Counted from the stretch's first letter, positions 32,463-43,780 are shown. The stretch: 64,000 nucleotides of DNA from Artemia franciscana (GCF_032884065.1 NC_088872.1:6690186-6754185); one strand, 5' to 3'. Numbers and translations are program-made. Notes: a model not told the origin generated them from the sequence alone.

Positions 32463-33580
32463 TTTGGAGCAGAGTTCAGAGCGCGTTTTATCACTGGGCA
32501 ATTCATACTATAGGAAACATGAGCTTCGCCGCAGTTGGCACATTTCGGAGCCTCTAAGCAAGGATTGTCTTTAGTATTGGAATGGCATCCAGAACATTTA
32601 GAGCACTTCATCTCATTCGGGGCACATGGGCAGTGAGCTAACGAATGATGGATACTTTGGCATCTAAGACACCGTCTGGGCAATTCCTTGTATTCCGATA
32701 TTTTAAAAGACTCGTAACCCAAGCGCAGACCTGTAGCGATGGCAGATTTTAGTGCAGCGGAATCAAGGAACTCTAAACGGAATGTATGAGAAGAGCCGAT
32801 CTGGCTGGCCTCAACAAGACCAGGAATAACGGAGATGAGTATACTGCTAGAAACACTATCGGGAAGTCCCCTAATTACTCCAAGAGGTTTGCGATCAATC
32901 ACTTTAGCAAGAATATTTGGATAGCTCGCAACAGCAGATGCGGCAAGAGAATTGGCGGAAACTTTATCCCGCGTAACAACAACCCATCTTTTCCTTACCG
33001 GATCGGACTTTACCGACACAATACCGTCATGTCCGGCGAAAGAATCAAGCTTTTTCTTGCGAGAAACGGGGTCTCTTAGTTCTGGAGGCGGATATTTAAG
33101 AACAACGGCGTACGAGGGTTTGTGATTGGTACCCTTACTATCTGAGACCAAAGAACTATTAATAGACGTTGTTGGACTATTGAGGTGAGCAAGCGATTTT
33201 AACTGATCAAGGCACTGGTTGACTTTGGCGGTAAGGGTAGAATAAGCTGACGCCGGAATGCTAGGGACTTCAGAGGGGGATTTGATCACGAACTCTGGAA
33301 TATCAATATTTTCTGCAGAGCAGCGAGAAAGAGTAGCGATAATGTCCGACAATGAACTATTCTTAACACTGGATCCCGAACGACGAGGTATAGGCTCATC
33401 TGGGAAGCAATTGCTATATAAAAGTTTCTTAGCTCCAAGAACATCTTCATACGGGAAAAAATCACTAGCGTATTTCACAATAGACTGATGGTCCAACCCC
33501 TCATCGAGATTGTGCTGAGCAAAATTCAAAACTGGGCAATAATAAAGCGTACTGGTATTCCAATTGTCCATGATAAGCAA
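32459..33580 (-). CDS. LINE A ORF1: zinc-knuckle RNA-binding protein
   Basis: 373 aa. Retrotransposon ORF1 proteins bind element RNA and form the ribonucleoprotein. The C-terminal part holds three Cys/His knuckles in a row: CLRCQSIHHSLAHC, CSKCSGCHSNTKDNPC and CANCGEAHVSYSMNC. Such triple knuckles are typical of Jockey/I-type ORF1 (gag-like) proteins. The middle contains a region that fits an RNA-recognition fold (RKRWVVVTRDKVSANSLA...). The N-terminal third is Ser-rich with no recognised domain. It ends APK then TGA, overlapping the ORF2 start by one base frame (ATGA). The start at 33580 is the first ATG; one at 33571 is equally possible. Confidence 0.83.
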   Translation of the reverse strand: MLIMDNWNTSTLYYCPVLNFAQHNLDEGLDHQSIVKYASDFFPYEDVLGAKKLLYSNCFPDEPIPRRSGSSVKNSSLSDIIATLSRCSAENIDIPEFVIKSPSEVPSIPASAYSTLTAKVNQCLDQLKSLAHLNSPTTSINSSLVSDSKGTNHKPSYAVVLKYPPPELRDPVSRKKKLDSFAGHDGIVSVKSDPVRKRWVVVTRDKVSANSLAASAVASYPNILAKVIDRKPLGVIRGLPDSVSSSILISVIPGLVEASQIGSSHTFRLEFLDSAALKSAIATGLRLGYESFKISEYKELPRRCLRCQSIHHSLAHCPCAPNEMKCSKCSGCHSNTKDNPCLEAPKCANCGEAHVSYSMNCPVIKRALNSAPK

Positions 33581-33949
33581 ATTTCACTCACGGCTCGGCA
33601 TCAGTCCAAAAACAATTAAGTGAAAGAGGTATATCCACTGAGAAGTTCTCAATAAGCACAATTATGAAATGATCCACACTGGCTAATGAATGCAATGAGA
33701 ATAAATAATAATTATCTTTAAGTTGGGCTAGTAATACAGTGATTTGCAAGTAATCCGAATATTTCAATGCACGACTCAGATGATAGTAGTGCTGAATACA
33801 ACTCGTCGTTGTGAAAATTAGACGCAGCTTTTCCAAAATTCGGCCTGCGATCCAAGTGGATTTTTCTCTGTCCCGGTCAAAAATAGACTTGCATATTCCA
33901 GAATTCTAATTTCTTTAAAAAAATGCCTAATTGAACCTTAAAATTTGAA

Positions 33950-34460
33950 TTAGAAATCCAACATGCCTCCTATGTGACTACTACTAATAACTCACTGCAG
34001 TACCGACCCACCGGAAACTACTGAAGTTACGCATGCTCTTCCTCTACACCAATTTGTTCAAAGCTTCGCCCTACTCCCTCGTATGATTTCCTTGAAATCC
34101 TTTCTGCCCACCCATTTAGAAACGTCTTCCTTTTGATTTTGCCCCAGATTAAATTGCCCAGTCTAAATTGTATGATTTTCGGGCATCTGCCATCCTTCAT
34201 CTTGAAGTGTGGTCTTCCCATTTTAAATTTCCTTTCATTTCAAACTTAAAAAGCCGGATCGAACCATATTTTTATTCAGCTGATTTTTTTTATGCACGGT
34301 CACTATTCCTTACTCATAAATGGACATGAAAGTTCTTAAGCCGAACTGGCCAGACTTGGTTTCATGCCAAACCAACTTCAAACCTCACTTCCTTCCGAAA
34401 CTGCTGCAATACTACCCTCATACATAGCGCCGAACACTTTATTGTAATGATCTGGTAACA
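33950..34460 (-). pseudogene. LINE fragment, C-terminal part of an RTE-like reverse transcriptase
   Basis: On the - strand 34450-34310 reads HYNKVFGAMYEGSIAAVS then SWFGMKP-like sequence, the pattern of the RT segment before VRQG in RTE-like LINEs. 34220-34027 reads MGRPHFKMKDGRCPKI, then FLNGW, like the GHVxRMxDxRxPK and GRP(R/K)xxW segment at the end of such proteins. 34090-33950, in shifted frames, resembles ALNRxxWRRSVRS...LGAAVS. Several stops and shifts: a dead, 5'-truncated copy next to LINE A. Confidence 0.5.
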
Positions 34461-36215
34461 TGATAGCAGCAATAGCCTTAACCTAGTAGAGAGTTAACCA
34501 AAGCCCATAGTAAACGTAAGCTTAAAAACGAGTTCTAAATAAATATCCAAATTAAAAAATTTGTATTTAATACTGGTTCAGGTGTGTTTGTCTTTAATAC
34601 AGCGTGTTTGTCTTGAATGTCGACAGTAAGGATGAAAAGAAGTTTTTTTGAATCTCGATGAAGAGGTTAAAACCGGAAACGATGACAGATTAAGATAAGA
34701 AGTGTAATACGAAAATTCCTAATAACTGGCAATCTTCCAGTACCAAGGACACTAACAATAGTGTCTAATTCTTTAAACTGATTAAGTGGAATCTTGCAAA
34801 GCCGTAGAAGTTTAAAAATTTTGCAAAAAAAAAAATTGCCCAGCCATTGACGTCTAATTTATAATGCAAAAGATGTTCGATTCAGGTAGGCAGTTTTACA
34901 CTAGGCGGGCGCCAAGTTTTAAAAACAAAGAACGTGTGTGAAAAAAATCTACGGAAAACGAGTAACAAAATAGCAGAAGAAAATATTATTTGGCTGCAGA
35001 CTGAGAAAAATCTGGTGATTGGATGAGATAAAATTATTTTAAATTATAGGCTAACCCTACATCTCGCTAAGAAATAGGAATGGGAAAGAAATGTATGTTA
35101 CAAGGAATAGCTAAAACTCTAAGCTAGACATTAATTTGTTTATTATTAAAATTATTCGACGCTTCAAATTATTAGTTGTTGACTTACTTGTAACAGCATC
35201 TCTTTGGAAAGATCAGTTATCGTTATTTTTATATTTATCTCTTCCAAATTTTGATTCCAGTAGTGTTACTTGTATTGCTTAACTTTTATCACACAAAGCA
35301 CAAATATTAAATTCATTGTTTCACTTCAGGAACCAAGGAAAGAAATGCAGACATGAGTCATTCAATTGTAACAGACATATTGAAATCACCCTAACCTGTT
35401 TTGCCAGCGCTAGATGAAAAATAAAGAATTAAACTACCCCATGGAGAATAAATATGAAATGTTATGCAATGAATAACTCAAGATATATCCTCAAATAATT
35501 TATTTGTAGATATCTGCAATATCTTTGAATTTTTAAGTCCAAAAAGCGGTATCGAATTTAGCGAATAAATTTCGGCATATTGTTTTTCACGGTTTGATTT
35601 TGAGTTCTGACCTCTAATACTTCGTAACAACGAAAAGAAAAATCATAGAAAACTCAGGTTTCCACCTATGGATAGGTCTAAGATAAAACCACTTGGCAAA
35701 ACTTTCTAAAAAAAAGCTTTCTAAAAGGTTTTCTAAGAAAGCTTTCAAAAGCTTTCTAAGGGCTCATTTGAAAGCTGACGTTTGTATCTAAATGTTTTTT
35801 ATAAAGTGGTCTTCATAGTTATAAATTAAAATGGAACTTCTCCCAAACAAATGTAGTTTTGATTCTAGATCATATAAGAAGAGGACCTTCATTAAAACTT
35901 TTCTATCAGCCGAGTCAAATGCCTGTTAATAAGTTAAAAAACTGAAAATTAAAGAGTTCAGACTCTTCCCGATTATTAATCAGACTGTCGAAACTCGGTC
36001 AACATATCCTCCCCCCCCCCATCCTGAAACCCAATTATTCTCCTTTTAAAACTTCACCTGCAGCAACTCTCAGTCTAATAAATATTAACATGCCCAGGAA
36101 GCTACTTCCTACAAAAATCAAGCTAATGCGTCTATAGACATTAGTATCAGCAATTTGGGTATTAATACCATTATCCAACCGTTCCAATATCCAACCATTA
36201 TCTGTGGAACTTGGT
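34461..36215. other. Intron 2 DNA, nothing recognised
   Basis: AT-rich sequence. Small local repeats only: an AAGCTTTCTAA word repeated four times at 35708-35760 and a C run at 36010-36020. No conserved frame seen on either strand. Confidence 0.5.
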
Positions 36216-36600
36216 AACTTAAAAACCGGCCCGTGCGCAGAGTATACACAGAAACCAAAAAGTTACTATAATGAGAATTTCTTAAAATTTCTACAAAATT
36301 CAAGAAAAAATTGTTGTTTACAACCCCTCCCCCCTCTCTTGGATATACATTCACCTTTATCGTCTTTTTATGAAAATTTTGATCGTCAAATTTTCTGATT
36401 TTTGAAAATATTGAAAAGGGGAGCAGTTGCCCCTCCCCCAATAATTTGGAGAAAAAATTATTATATAGCTCATGCCCTTTGGCTACCTGGATGGAGACCC
36501 CTCTTGCCTCTTGCCCCCCAATAAAAATGCTGTAGATATGCCCCTGGTAACCGCCATAGTTCGAAACTAAAATATGACATTTTCAGCACCTAGTCAACAA
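36216..36600. repeat. G/C-run containing repeat remnant
   Basis: GGCCCGTGCGCAGAG near 36227, a CCTCCCCCCTCTC block at 36325 and the end ATGCCCCTGGTAACCGCC at 36537-36554 resemble parts of the segment at 29485-29600. Diverged; boundaries unclear. Confidence 0.35.
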
Positions 36601-36725
36601 GTAACATCTATAGATACTAGATATTATAGATACTAACTTATAGATATTACTTATAGATATTATAGATACTAAATAGATACTATATTATAGATACTAGATC
36701 TATAGATACTAACATCTATATTTCA
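36600..36725 (+). repeat. TATAGATACTA-type minisatellite
   Basis: About ten imperfect copies of ATAGATACTA / ATAGATATTA in 120 bases, with one overlap of TCTATAGATACTA words at each end. Confidence 0.8.
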
Positions 36726-37246
36726 CTATTCGAATTCCCCCATCTATAAAGCTTTAAACCACTTTATCAAAACTTTTAGAGTAAAGCCCCCTAAGGGGGC
36801 TCAAAAACGAATTTCTATCTTATTGTTCTCCTTGTTTGGATTATTATTGAGACTCTTTCGTACAACCTTATCACCTGAATCAAGTTCTGGTTCCTTCGGC
36901 GGGCTGCAAAAGCTGAGTTCGTACTTTGAATCCCATAAATCCAACCAGGGATCATTTCTACTGCGGCACCACAGGACCAAAATTCGTTTGTTTAGTGCTT
37001 TGATCCGGCTCTATCTATTTATTTTGAAATGAAATTCTGAATCAGCTTTAAATGCAATTTTTTTCATTTGACTGTTTTATCAAAAAGTGTTTTTCAATTT
37101 TCGGTTACTATGGGATGAACTTCGTTCTTTACTATGTTGCATCTCATGCTTTAACCATGATTTACTTTTACCTTCAGTGTGTTTATTTATTTGATGAATG
37201 GTAAAATAAACCACCTTAGATTTAAATCAAGTTTTTTTTCTTGTAG
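36726..37246. other. End of MRPS28 intron 2
   Basis: No gene other than the splice acceptor region. The last bases before exon 3 form a good pyrimidine tract (GTTTTTTTTCTTGTAG). The open frame at 36823-37032 has no recognised motif. Confidence 0.5.
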
Positions 37247-37406
37247 TGACTATGTCAGAGGAGCAAAAGTGCGACTGCGACTTAAAGAGCTTGAAATGTC
37301 AACCCGATTTCTTGGATCGTCGACAGATATGACGCTATTAGAGGCTGATGCTATTCTACTCGGTTTAATAACAACTCCTGCTAGAAGAAGTAGAAATAGT
37401 CAATAA
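37247..37406 (+). CDS. MRPS28: MRPS28 exon 3, end of the protein
   Basis: Terminal coding exon. AG from exon 2 plus T completes a Ser codon; the frame then reads [38 protein letters not shown] and a short variable tail before TAA at 37404-37406. The [19 protein letters not shown] and LEADA segments match the conserved C-terminal half of the family. Joined exons give 543 bases with no frame break. No canonical AATAAA lies in the first 100 bases after the stop; AATATTAAAAATAAT-like sequence follows. Confidence 0.92.
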
Positions 37407-37725
37407 TTTTATTTTATTTATTCAATATTAAAAATAATTAGATACATCTTCTACTTTAATGGATTATAACTTTTCCTTCCGTGTGGTAAAACGTTTTTTT
37501 TTTGTTTTTTTTTATTGAGAATCACCGAAATGTTTTTGGGGAATAAATATGAAATATTCCTTATTTGGACTTTTGTTTGGAGTGGGGTGTACAAAAATCT
37601 TTTTAAAAAATCGTCAAAAATTTGTTTAAATGCATTTTTGTTACATTTTTTCAAGTCGGACAAAAATTTCGGGAGGGGGGGGGGTCAAACACGGGGACCT
37701 TTCCCCTGGATACCGTCTTGTGTAT
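37407..37725 (+). repeat. R4-related repeat downstream of MRPS28
   Basis: 37560-37722 contains TGCATTTTTGTTACATTTTT, AAAAATTTCGGGAGG, a G run and CCCCTGGATACCGTCTTG, the right end of R4 (compare 17909-17924 and 63635-63652). The left inverted end is missing. Confidence 0.55.
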
Positions 37726-39614
37726 AAGGGATTTTTTTGACTTGTGCGAAATAATTAAAATATTTAGCACTCAACACAAGGCTCTTTTAATAAAAGAATG
37801 GTAAGATATCTCTCTTGTGTAACTTCCTTTTGGGCAAAGTGTAAAACGTGTCAGTTTTACGGGTAATTATTTTGTTAAATCTTTTATTTAAAAAATCAGC
37901 TTAAAGAAATGAAACTAATCTACTGAGCAGTCCCTTTCTCGCAAGCATGATGAACAATCTATGACTATTCAAATTAAATACATGAATGTACATTTTATGA
38001 AAATTTTCCTCACACAAGCGTTTATACAATTTTGAAAAGTCATGTATTATTGATTTCTAGTATTTTGTAACTAGCTTTTAAATTAATTTGAAGCGAACCC
38101 TGTAGAAAATGTGTATAGAACCCTGTGTAGAAAATTTTATTCTGAAAATGCACATTAAATGAAAAAATCCAATAAAGAGTCTTTTTCTTCGTCAGTGTGA
38201 CGTACAAGCTGGGATCGGTCGAAGGAATTATTGAACTTACATTTTCTGAATATTTCCCCCGTTACTATGGTTCATATAATTTTAACACGCATTTTCGGCA
38301 TTAATTTTGAAAAAAAAACATTCAAAACTATGTTAGATTTCAATCCATTAATCGTGCATAAGATATAACAGACTAATGGAAGAAATTTCAATATTTCAGT
38401 GTTCTGTGTTTAATATCAGTGTCTAACTCAGTGCAGTGTTGCCTGACGACCCTACAGTTTTAAACATTGTATTATCAAATTGATTCACAGTTGGTGGTCT
38501 TGCTAATGCAGAAGATTTTTACGAAACTATCATCAATAAAAAATATTTCTTAATAGATTTAGGACTACAATAACATACTGAGCTCTTAAAAACCAGTTTT
38601 GTTAACGTACAACTTTTAAAATTTTCACGGCATTAGTTCAAGAAGCAGAGGTGGGGAGAGGGGGTGAAACAACAGGAGAAATACGTTAAAAACTGAATAT
38701 TTTAGAGGAATTCAGAAAAGTCCTGTGATTTTGGGAGAGTCGTACCCAAAGTCCTAACAATAAGGAATCATTCCATCCTCCCTGTGAACCTCTGACGTCA
38801 TTTGCCAAGATAAACAAAGTTATTATAAAGTGTATGCATGATGGCATACACCGTATGCCATCATGATGGCATGAGGCATGTTAAAAACACTAACTTTCAA
38901 ATATATTTAGTAAGTAGCCGCTTAGAGGTTAGGCTATGAGCCTTGTAATCTAACTCGTGATTTAACTAATTATAAAAGTTAGTTCAATACTTCTATGCTT
39001 TGATTTTAAAAATGGATTTCATCTAAAATATGAAAGATGATGATTCCGTAATCCGTAAAATTTATTTTGATGATTCTTTATATCCTGACATCCGATGGAT
39101 GTTGTTAATTTAAAATGCGTCATTATTAAATGCTAGCTTGCCACAAAATATGAAACTTAAAAACATACATACTTAAAAACACACAAAACATACATATAAA
39201 AATAATCAATTTTATTATTTCTAAAATTGGAGCACGTACAAGCTCGTGGTTCTAGGGCCAAACAACTGTCTGTGCTTATTAAAAACTCTCTATTGAATTA
39301 TAGGTAAAATTTAGATAAAAGGATAATATTATAGGCTTATTAACAAAAGGATTTATGATAGAAGGCTACGTTACTTTACCTAAAAACATAGCCCATATTG
39401 ATTTTTTTTTTTTTGGTACAATTGAATATTATTCAAATAAACGGGTTGAAAATCAGCATAATTTTTGGTTTTCTGTAGAGCTAAAACCATTTTGACCACC
39501 ATCATGTTACAACCTTGACCACAGACAAATATTAATCGACCCCCTCTCTACATGCCCTGACATGCCCTGACATGCCCTCCCTCTCTACATGCCCTGAAAG
39601 TTTCATTTTAATTC
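37726..39614. other. Intergenic DNA, no gene seen; one perfect hairpin
   Basis: AT-rich. 38837-38865 is a perfect 13-bp inverted repeat (CATGATGGCATAC / GTATGCCATCATG) with a 3-base loop. 39545-39595 has three or four ACATGCCCTG words. No conserved reading frame. Confidence 0.5.
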
Positions 39615-39622
39615 ACCTAGCC

Positions 39623-40492
39623 CAGTAGTCGGCAAAGTGCAGCTCCAGAGCCTCCTGTGGCTCTTTGGTCCTTTAAGTGCGGCTCTGGCACAAATATCCA
39701 CGGAAGGTACAATAATTTTTTCATGAACAAAAAAACTGGGAAGAAAAAAATTGCGTCTTATTTTGTTAAATTAAAATTCTTCTACAAATTGAGAATATGT
39801 TTAATTTTTTCAATTTAAAGAAAAGAATAAAGAGTTACAATTGTCTTCTAAACCATTAAAGATAGAACATTTAATATTTACTCGAATATAAACACCCGGC
39901 ATATGGAAGATCTGAAAATGGTTTCGGCTTATATACTAGTGGAATGTTAATAGCCATAGAAATACTTGAGAATAGGTAAATATTAGAATCTTTGATTAGA
40001 GTTGACGGATTAATGCCGTTATTGCTCATATCTATAACTAGTATCCAGTATTTTGTTGAAGATCTCCGTGAAACTTCACTCCAATGGGATACGAACTGGT
40101 TATTCTTTCAATTCCAGGTGATATAATAAGGTGATAAACTCTGAAAAAATTCAAAAATATAATGTTCAATAGAGTCTAAGAATTTTGAGTCATAGATTAA
40201 TGAAATCAAAAAATGTTCAAAAGAACAAAAAGGTTTCCCCCTTTTTTTGGGATTGATACTCCACTTCATAATCTCATCATCTATAATTTGGGGTGTCAAA
40301 ATTTTTGGGGCTCTCTAATGGATTTTATTTTTCTTTGCCCCTCTTTTTATGGAGAGTTTATCTCTTTTTATTAGTGTACTACTTATTGAGTGCAAAAAAG
40401 TTTATTAAACAATCAAGTTTGGCTCAAGATTCTCAAAACATTGTGGCAATGTTCATATTTGACTCTTTGGCTAATAAGTTTGCCAACCACTG
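39623..40492. mobile_element. Non-autonomous hAT-type DNA transposon with 8-bp target duplication
   Basis: The left end CAGTAGTCGGCAAA and the reverse complement of the right end CAGTGGTTGGCAAA agree at 12 of 14 bases and match the hAT end pattern CAGNGGTNGGCAAA. The element is flanked by ACCTAGCC (39615-39622) and CCCTAGCC (40493-40500), an 8-bp duplication with one mismatch, the size hAT transposases make. The left end continues with GCTCC, GAGCC and GGCTCTTTGG words common near hAT ends. The 870 bp encode no transposase, so it would need one supplied in trans. Confidence 0.85.
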
Positions 40493-40500
40493 CCCTAGCC

Positions 40501-40689
40501 GGTTCTGAGATATCACAGATACATGGTAAAATCTGTTTGATTCTTTGCGAGTGATTGCCATGTTAATACTTTACTAATAATTGCAAAAATAAATCATTGC
40601 ATTACCTTAGATGTACCGGAAAAGAATAAAAGATAAATAAGTTAGCACAAGTATGGTACCCCTCGTCCCTGAGGATGAATTAAATAAAA
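40501..40689. other. Short spacer, nothing recognised
   Basis: Sequence between the hAT element and R1; with the hAT element removed, the flanks read through as TTAATTCACCTAGCCGG, probably an R3-like repeat. Confidence 0.4.
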
Positions 40690-41715
40690 AAAAAACTAAT
40701 TTTTTTAGCTGAAAGTAAGGAGCGACATTAAATCTTAAAACGAACAGAAATTACTCCGTATATAAAATGGGTTGTCCCCTCCACAATCCCTCGCTCTTTA
40801 CGCTATAGCTTTTAATTGTTTTAAAAAAGTAGAATTGTGGCAAAGAGTCAAACTTTAGCGTAAAGAGCGAGGGATTGCGGAGGGTACAACCCATTTCATA
40901 TACGGAGTAATTTCTGTTCGTTTTAAGTTTTAATGTCACTCCTTACTTTCAGTTAAAAAAACTAGTTTCTTTTATGTAATTTCTGAACGTTTTTGAATTA
41001 ATGCATGTTTGATTTTAGCTCTCCACACATAAATTATTAAAATAAAATTTGCATATTAATTCCATTTGTAAGTCATCTGTAAGTCATTCCATTTGGGGAG
41101 TAAGTCATCCTCAAAGACATAGTTATTATGGTTTTCGACTATGCTGAACAAAATGGCTATCTCAAAATTTTGATCTGTTGACTTTGGGAAAAAAAATGAG
41201 CGTGAGAGGGGGCCTAGATGCCCTCCAATTTTTTTGGTCACTTAAAAAGGGCACTAGAACTTTTCATTTCCGTTAGAATGAGCCCTCTTGCGACATTCTA
41301 GGACCACTTGGTCGATACGATGACCCCTGGGAAAAAGAAAAAAAAATAAAATAAACACGCACCCGTGATTTGTCTTCTGGCAAAAAATACAAAATTCCAC
41401 ATTTTTGTAGATAGAAGCTTGAAACTTCTACAGTAGGGTTCTCTGATATGCTGAATCGGATGCTGTGATTTTCGTTAAGATTCTATGACTTTTAGGAGGT
41501 GTTTCCCCCTATTTTCATAAATAAGGCAAATTTTCTCAGGCTCGTAACTTTCGATGGGTAAGACTAAACTTGATGAAACTTATATATTTAAAATCAGCAT
41601 TAAAATGCGATTCTTTTGATGTAGCTATTGATATCAAAATTCAATTTTTTAGAGTTTTGGTTACTATTGAGCCGGGTCGCTCCTTACTACAGTTCGTTAC
41701 CACGAACTGTTTGAC
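40690..41715 (+). repeat. Dispersed repeat R1, best-preserved copy with inverted left arms
   Basis: The left end is a long foldback: 40705-40805 (GCTGAAAGTAAGGAGCGACA, TTACTCCGTATATAAAATGG, CTCGCTCTTTACGC) is repeated in reverse complement at 40850-40965, with about 45 bases between. Then come the middle block (41090-41300), the TTTCCCCCTATTTTC block (41500) and the terminal hairpin 41690-41709. The element has no coding capacity seen. Foldback left end plus right hairpin is unlike a simple MITE, SINE or LINE. Confidence 0.7.
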
Positions 41716-42670
41716 AAGCTTTATGATTCTTGCTTACATGTCACTCTTTTCAATAGAGGAGAAATATCCGAATAACTAAACTTAGAAACCTGCTAACACC
41801 TGGGCTGTAAAGTTCGACGGTATTAACTTGCTTGAATGATGCCTCCTTGGCAGCAGGCCAAATTTCAAGTGAATCTGGATTATTTTTAGATGAAGATTGA
41901 TAGAGCTAAACGATAGTAGACGCCTCATAAAACCACCTTCTCTGTTCTCTTGGATAAAAAATTACCTGTACCGTAAGTTTCAAGTGAATTGAATGTTGGA
42001 GAAGATTATAGGCTAAGGTAAGCCTCTGTAAATCATTATTTTCGTGTCTAATTAGCCCAGGATAGCTAGGATAATTAGCCCTGGATAAATTTTAAGCATA
42101 TTGGTGGGAAAAATTGCCTGTTTGCGTTTTCTATCAAAATTTCGTGATGTCTTAGGGGTGATCTTAAAGAAATGGGGTCTCAAAGATGGGAGAGCAGGGT
42201 GTTGAGAAGGGGGCAGCCTAGCCTCACAAACGGAATTATTTCTGTTCGTTTCAATTTCTAATATCGCCCTTTACTTTCATTTGTTTTTTATCTATTTAAT
42301 TAAATTTTATTATGTATATGTGATCCTATTCCTCTGCGTCAATCCTGAACTCAGAAAATAAAATAATAAACTCAGGGTTTGTTTTCCCGGTGGTCATTTT
42401 TGGTAGGTGGTCATGTGGTCGTTTTTCCCAGATGATCACTTTCAACAGTCCTATGCTCTTGATATTTCAACGTAATACGATAATTTTACTGTCATTCACA
42501 ACCGTAGCTGTGTAGGTTTGTCACAAAATCGTATGTTTTACAAGGAACATAACCTTAACTGAAATCAGAACAGAAAAACCCGTTACCAATGAGGTGAGGG
42601 AACCCTTTCACATCTTCAGCCTTTTCATATTTCAACTAAGTTCGATTTGAAACTACTATTCGCTAACTTG
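41716..42670. other. Intergenic DNA with a small R1 fragment
   Basis: 42220-42295 is a left-arm fragment of R1 (AATTATTTCTGTTCGTTTCAA, CGCCCTTTACTTTCA). The rest shows no gene; 42380-42430 has three GGTGGTCAT-type words. Confidence 0.45.
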
Positions 42671-42689
42671 CTTGCTTAAACGGAGCTTT

Positions 42690-43140
42690 CTATTCGAAAG
42701 CAAAAAAATGGCTCGAAGAAACGAAAGATTGACAGAACAGGTTCAGATAGCTAGATCTCCATCTTTCGACATAACAGCTATGTTTGAATTCTGCAAGTGT
42801 ATGTTTACCTTTGTTTTGATAAGATTTCCAAGACGACCTCTGCTTAAGCCAGTTAATCTGACTCAGTTTAAACTGAAAATCTTCGCGTGACTGGGACTCG
42901 GCTGAAACTATTTCTAATGAATATTATTCGAAAGCAAAAAAAGTGGCTCGAAGAAACGAAAGATTGACGGAACAGGCTCAGATAGCTAGATCTCCATCTT
43001 TCGACATAACAGCTATGTTTGAATTCTGCAAGTATATGTTTACCTTTGTTTTGATAAGATTTCCAAGACGACCTCTGCTTGAGCCAGTTAATCTGACTCA
43101 GTTTAAACTGAAAATCTTCGCGTGACTGGGACTCGACTGA
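42690..43140. repeat. Tandem duplication of a 234-bp unit
   Basis: The sequence from ATTCGAAAGCAAAAAA to GGCTGAAACTATTTC at 42690-42915 is repeated at 42925-43150 with about 97% identity by eye. Both copies keep a frame of about 60 codons (ARRNERLTEQ, ARSPSFDITAMFEFCK, then RFPRRPLL), and a 94-codon frame runs antisense. No family is recognised. The near identity over the whole unit, not just the frame, points to a recent duplication rather than coding constraint. Confidence 0.7.
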
Positions 43141-43780
43141 AACTATTTCCAATGGTTACCCTTGGAGTATCAAATTTGGTGTTTCTAATGGATACTCTTG
43201 GAGTTTCAATGGCTATATTGATCCCCACAGAACCTTTCATTAGCTTATACATTCATACATATGTATACACACATACATACCCCTTTAGATACTTATTTAC
43301 GTTATAAGTCGGGATCCTATTCATATTTAGAATCAGCATGGTCGTATTGCCATAACAGCAAACATAAAACCTCTGCCTACTCACCCTGATTTGTGGAGGT
43401 CTGTTTACTCTTGTTTTTGTGCACTTTTCATTACGTTTAGCGTCCGTCGTTCTTTGGGATTCTATTCTGACTCAAAATCAGCCTTGTCATGTTACTATAA
43501 CAGCACTTTCACAGACCTTACGCCTCTGGTTGTTCATCTATTATATGCTTATATTCTTATAGTGATTTTTACATGCTTTAATTCTTAATCTTGTACAATT
43601 TCGCATTCAGCAAGTTTGATTTCGGTAGCAATACTCAAAATGTGCAATGCTGGGCAACACAAATTTTAACGTATGAAACCGAGAAAGGAAATGATATAAT
43701 AAATAAAGAACAAAATAAAAAAGATGAGAAAATGAGGATTTTGTCAGCCAGTAGCCAAATATAAAGATGAAGAATAAGCA
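43141..43780. other. Intergenic DNA, nothing certain
   Basis: 43145-43215 repeats CTTGGAGT(A/T)TCAA(T/A) words. 43395-43590 has an open frame of 65 codons with no recognisable motif. Confidence 0.4.

Larger units (their letters stand above)
29656..33850 (-). mobile_element. LINE A: apparently intact non-LTR retrotransposon
   Basis: A two-ORF element on the - strand, antisense to MRPS28 and wholly inside its intron 2. From 5' to 3': a short leader (about 33850-33581), ORF1 (33580-32459), ORF2 (32462-29808) and a 3' UTR of about 150 bases containing AATAAAG and ending in repeated ATTC (ATTCATTCAT), the kind of short tandem tail seen in CR1/L2/Jockey-group elements rather than poly-A. Both frames are open and all catalytic motifs checked are present. 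No convincing target-site duplication was found by eye, so the outer limits are approximate. Confidence 0.85.

Noticed and set aside
31342..33488. Several + strand frames of 62-98 codons
   Set aside because: They are antisense to the LINE A ORFs.
36823..37032. 69-codon frame upstream of MRPS28 exon 3
   Set aside because: No recognisable motif and inside an intron of a well-supported gene.
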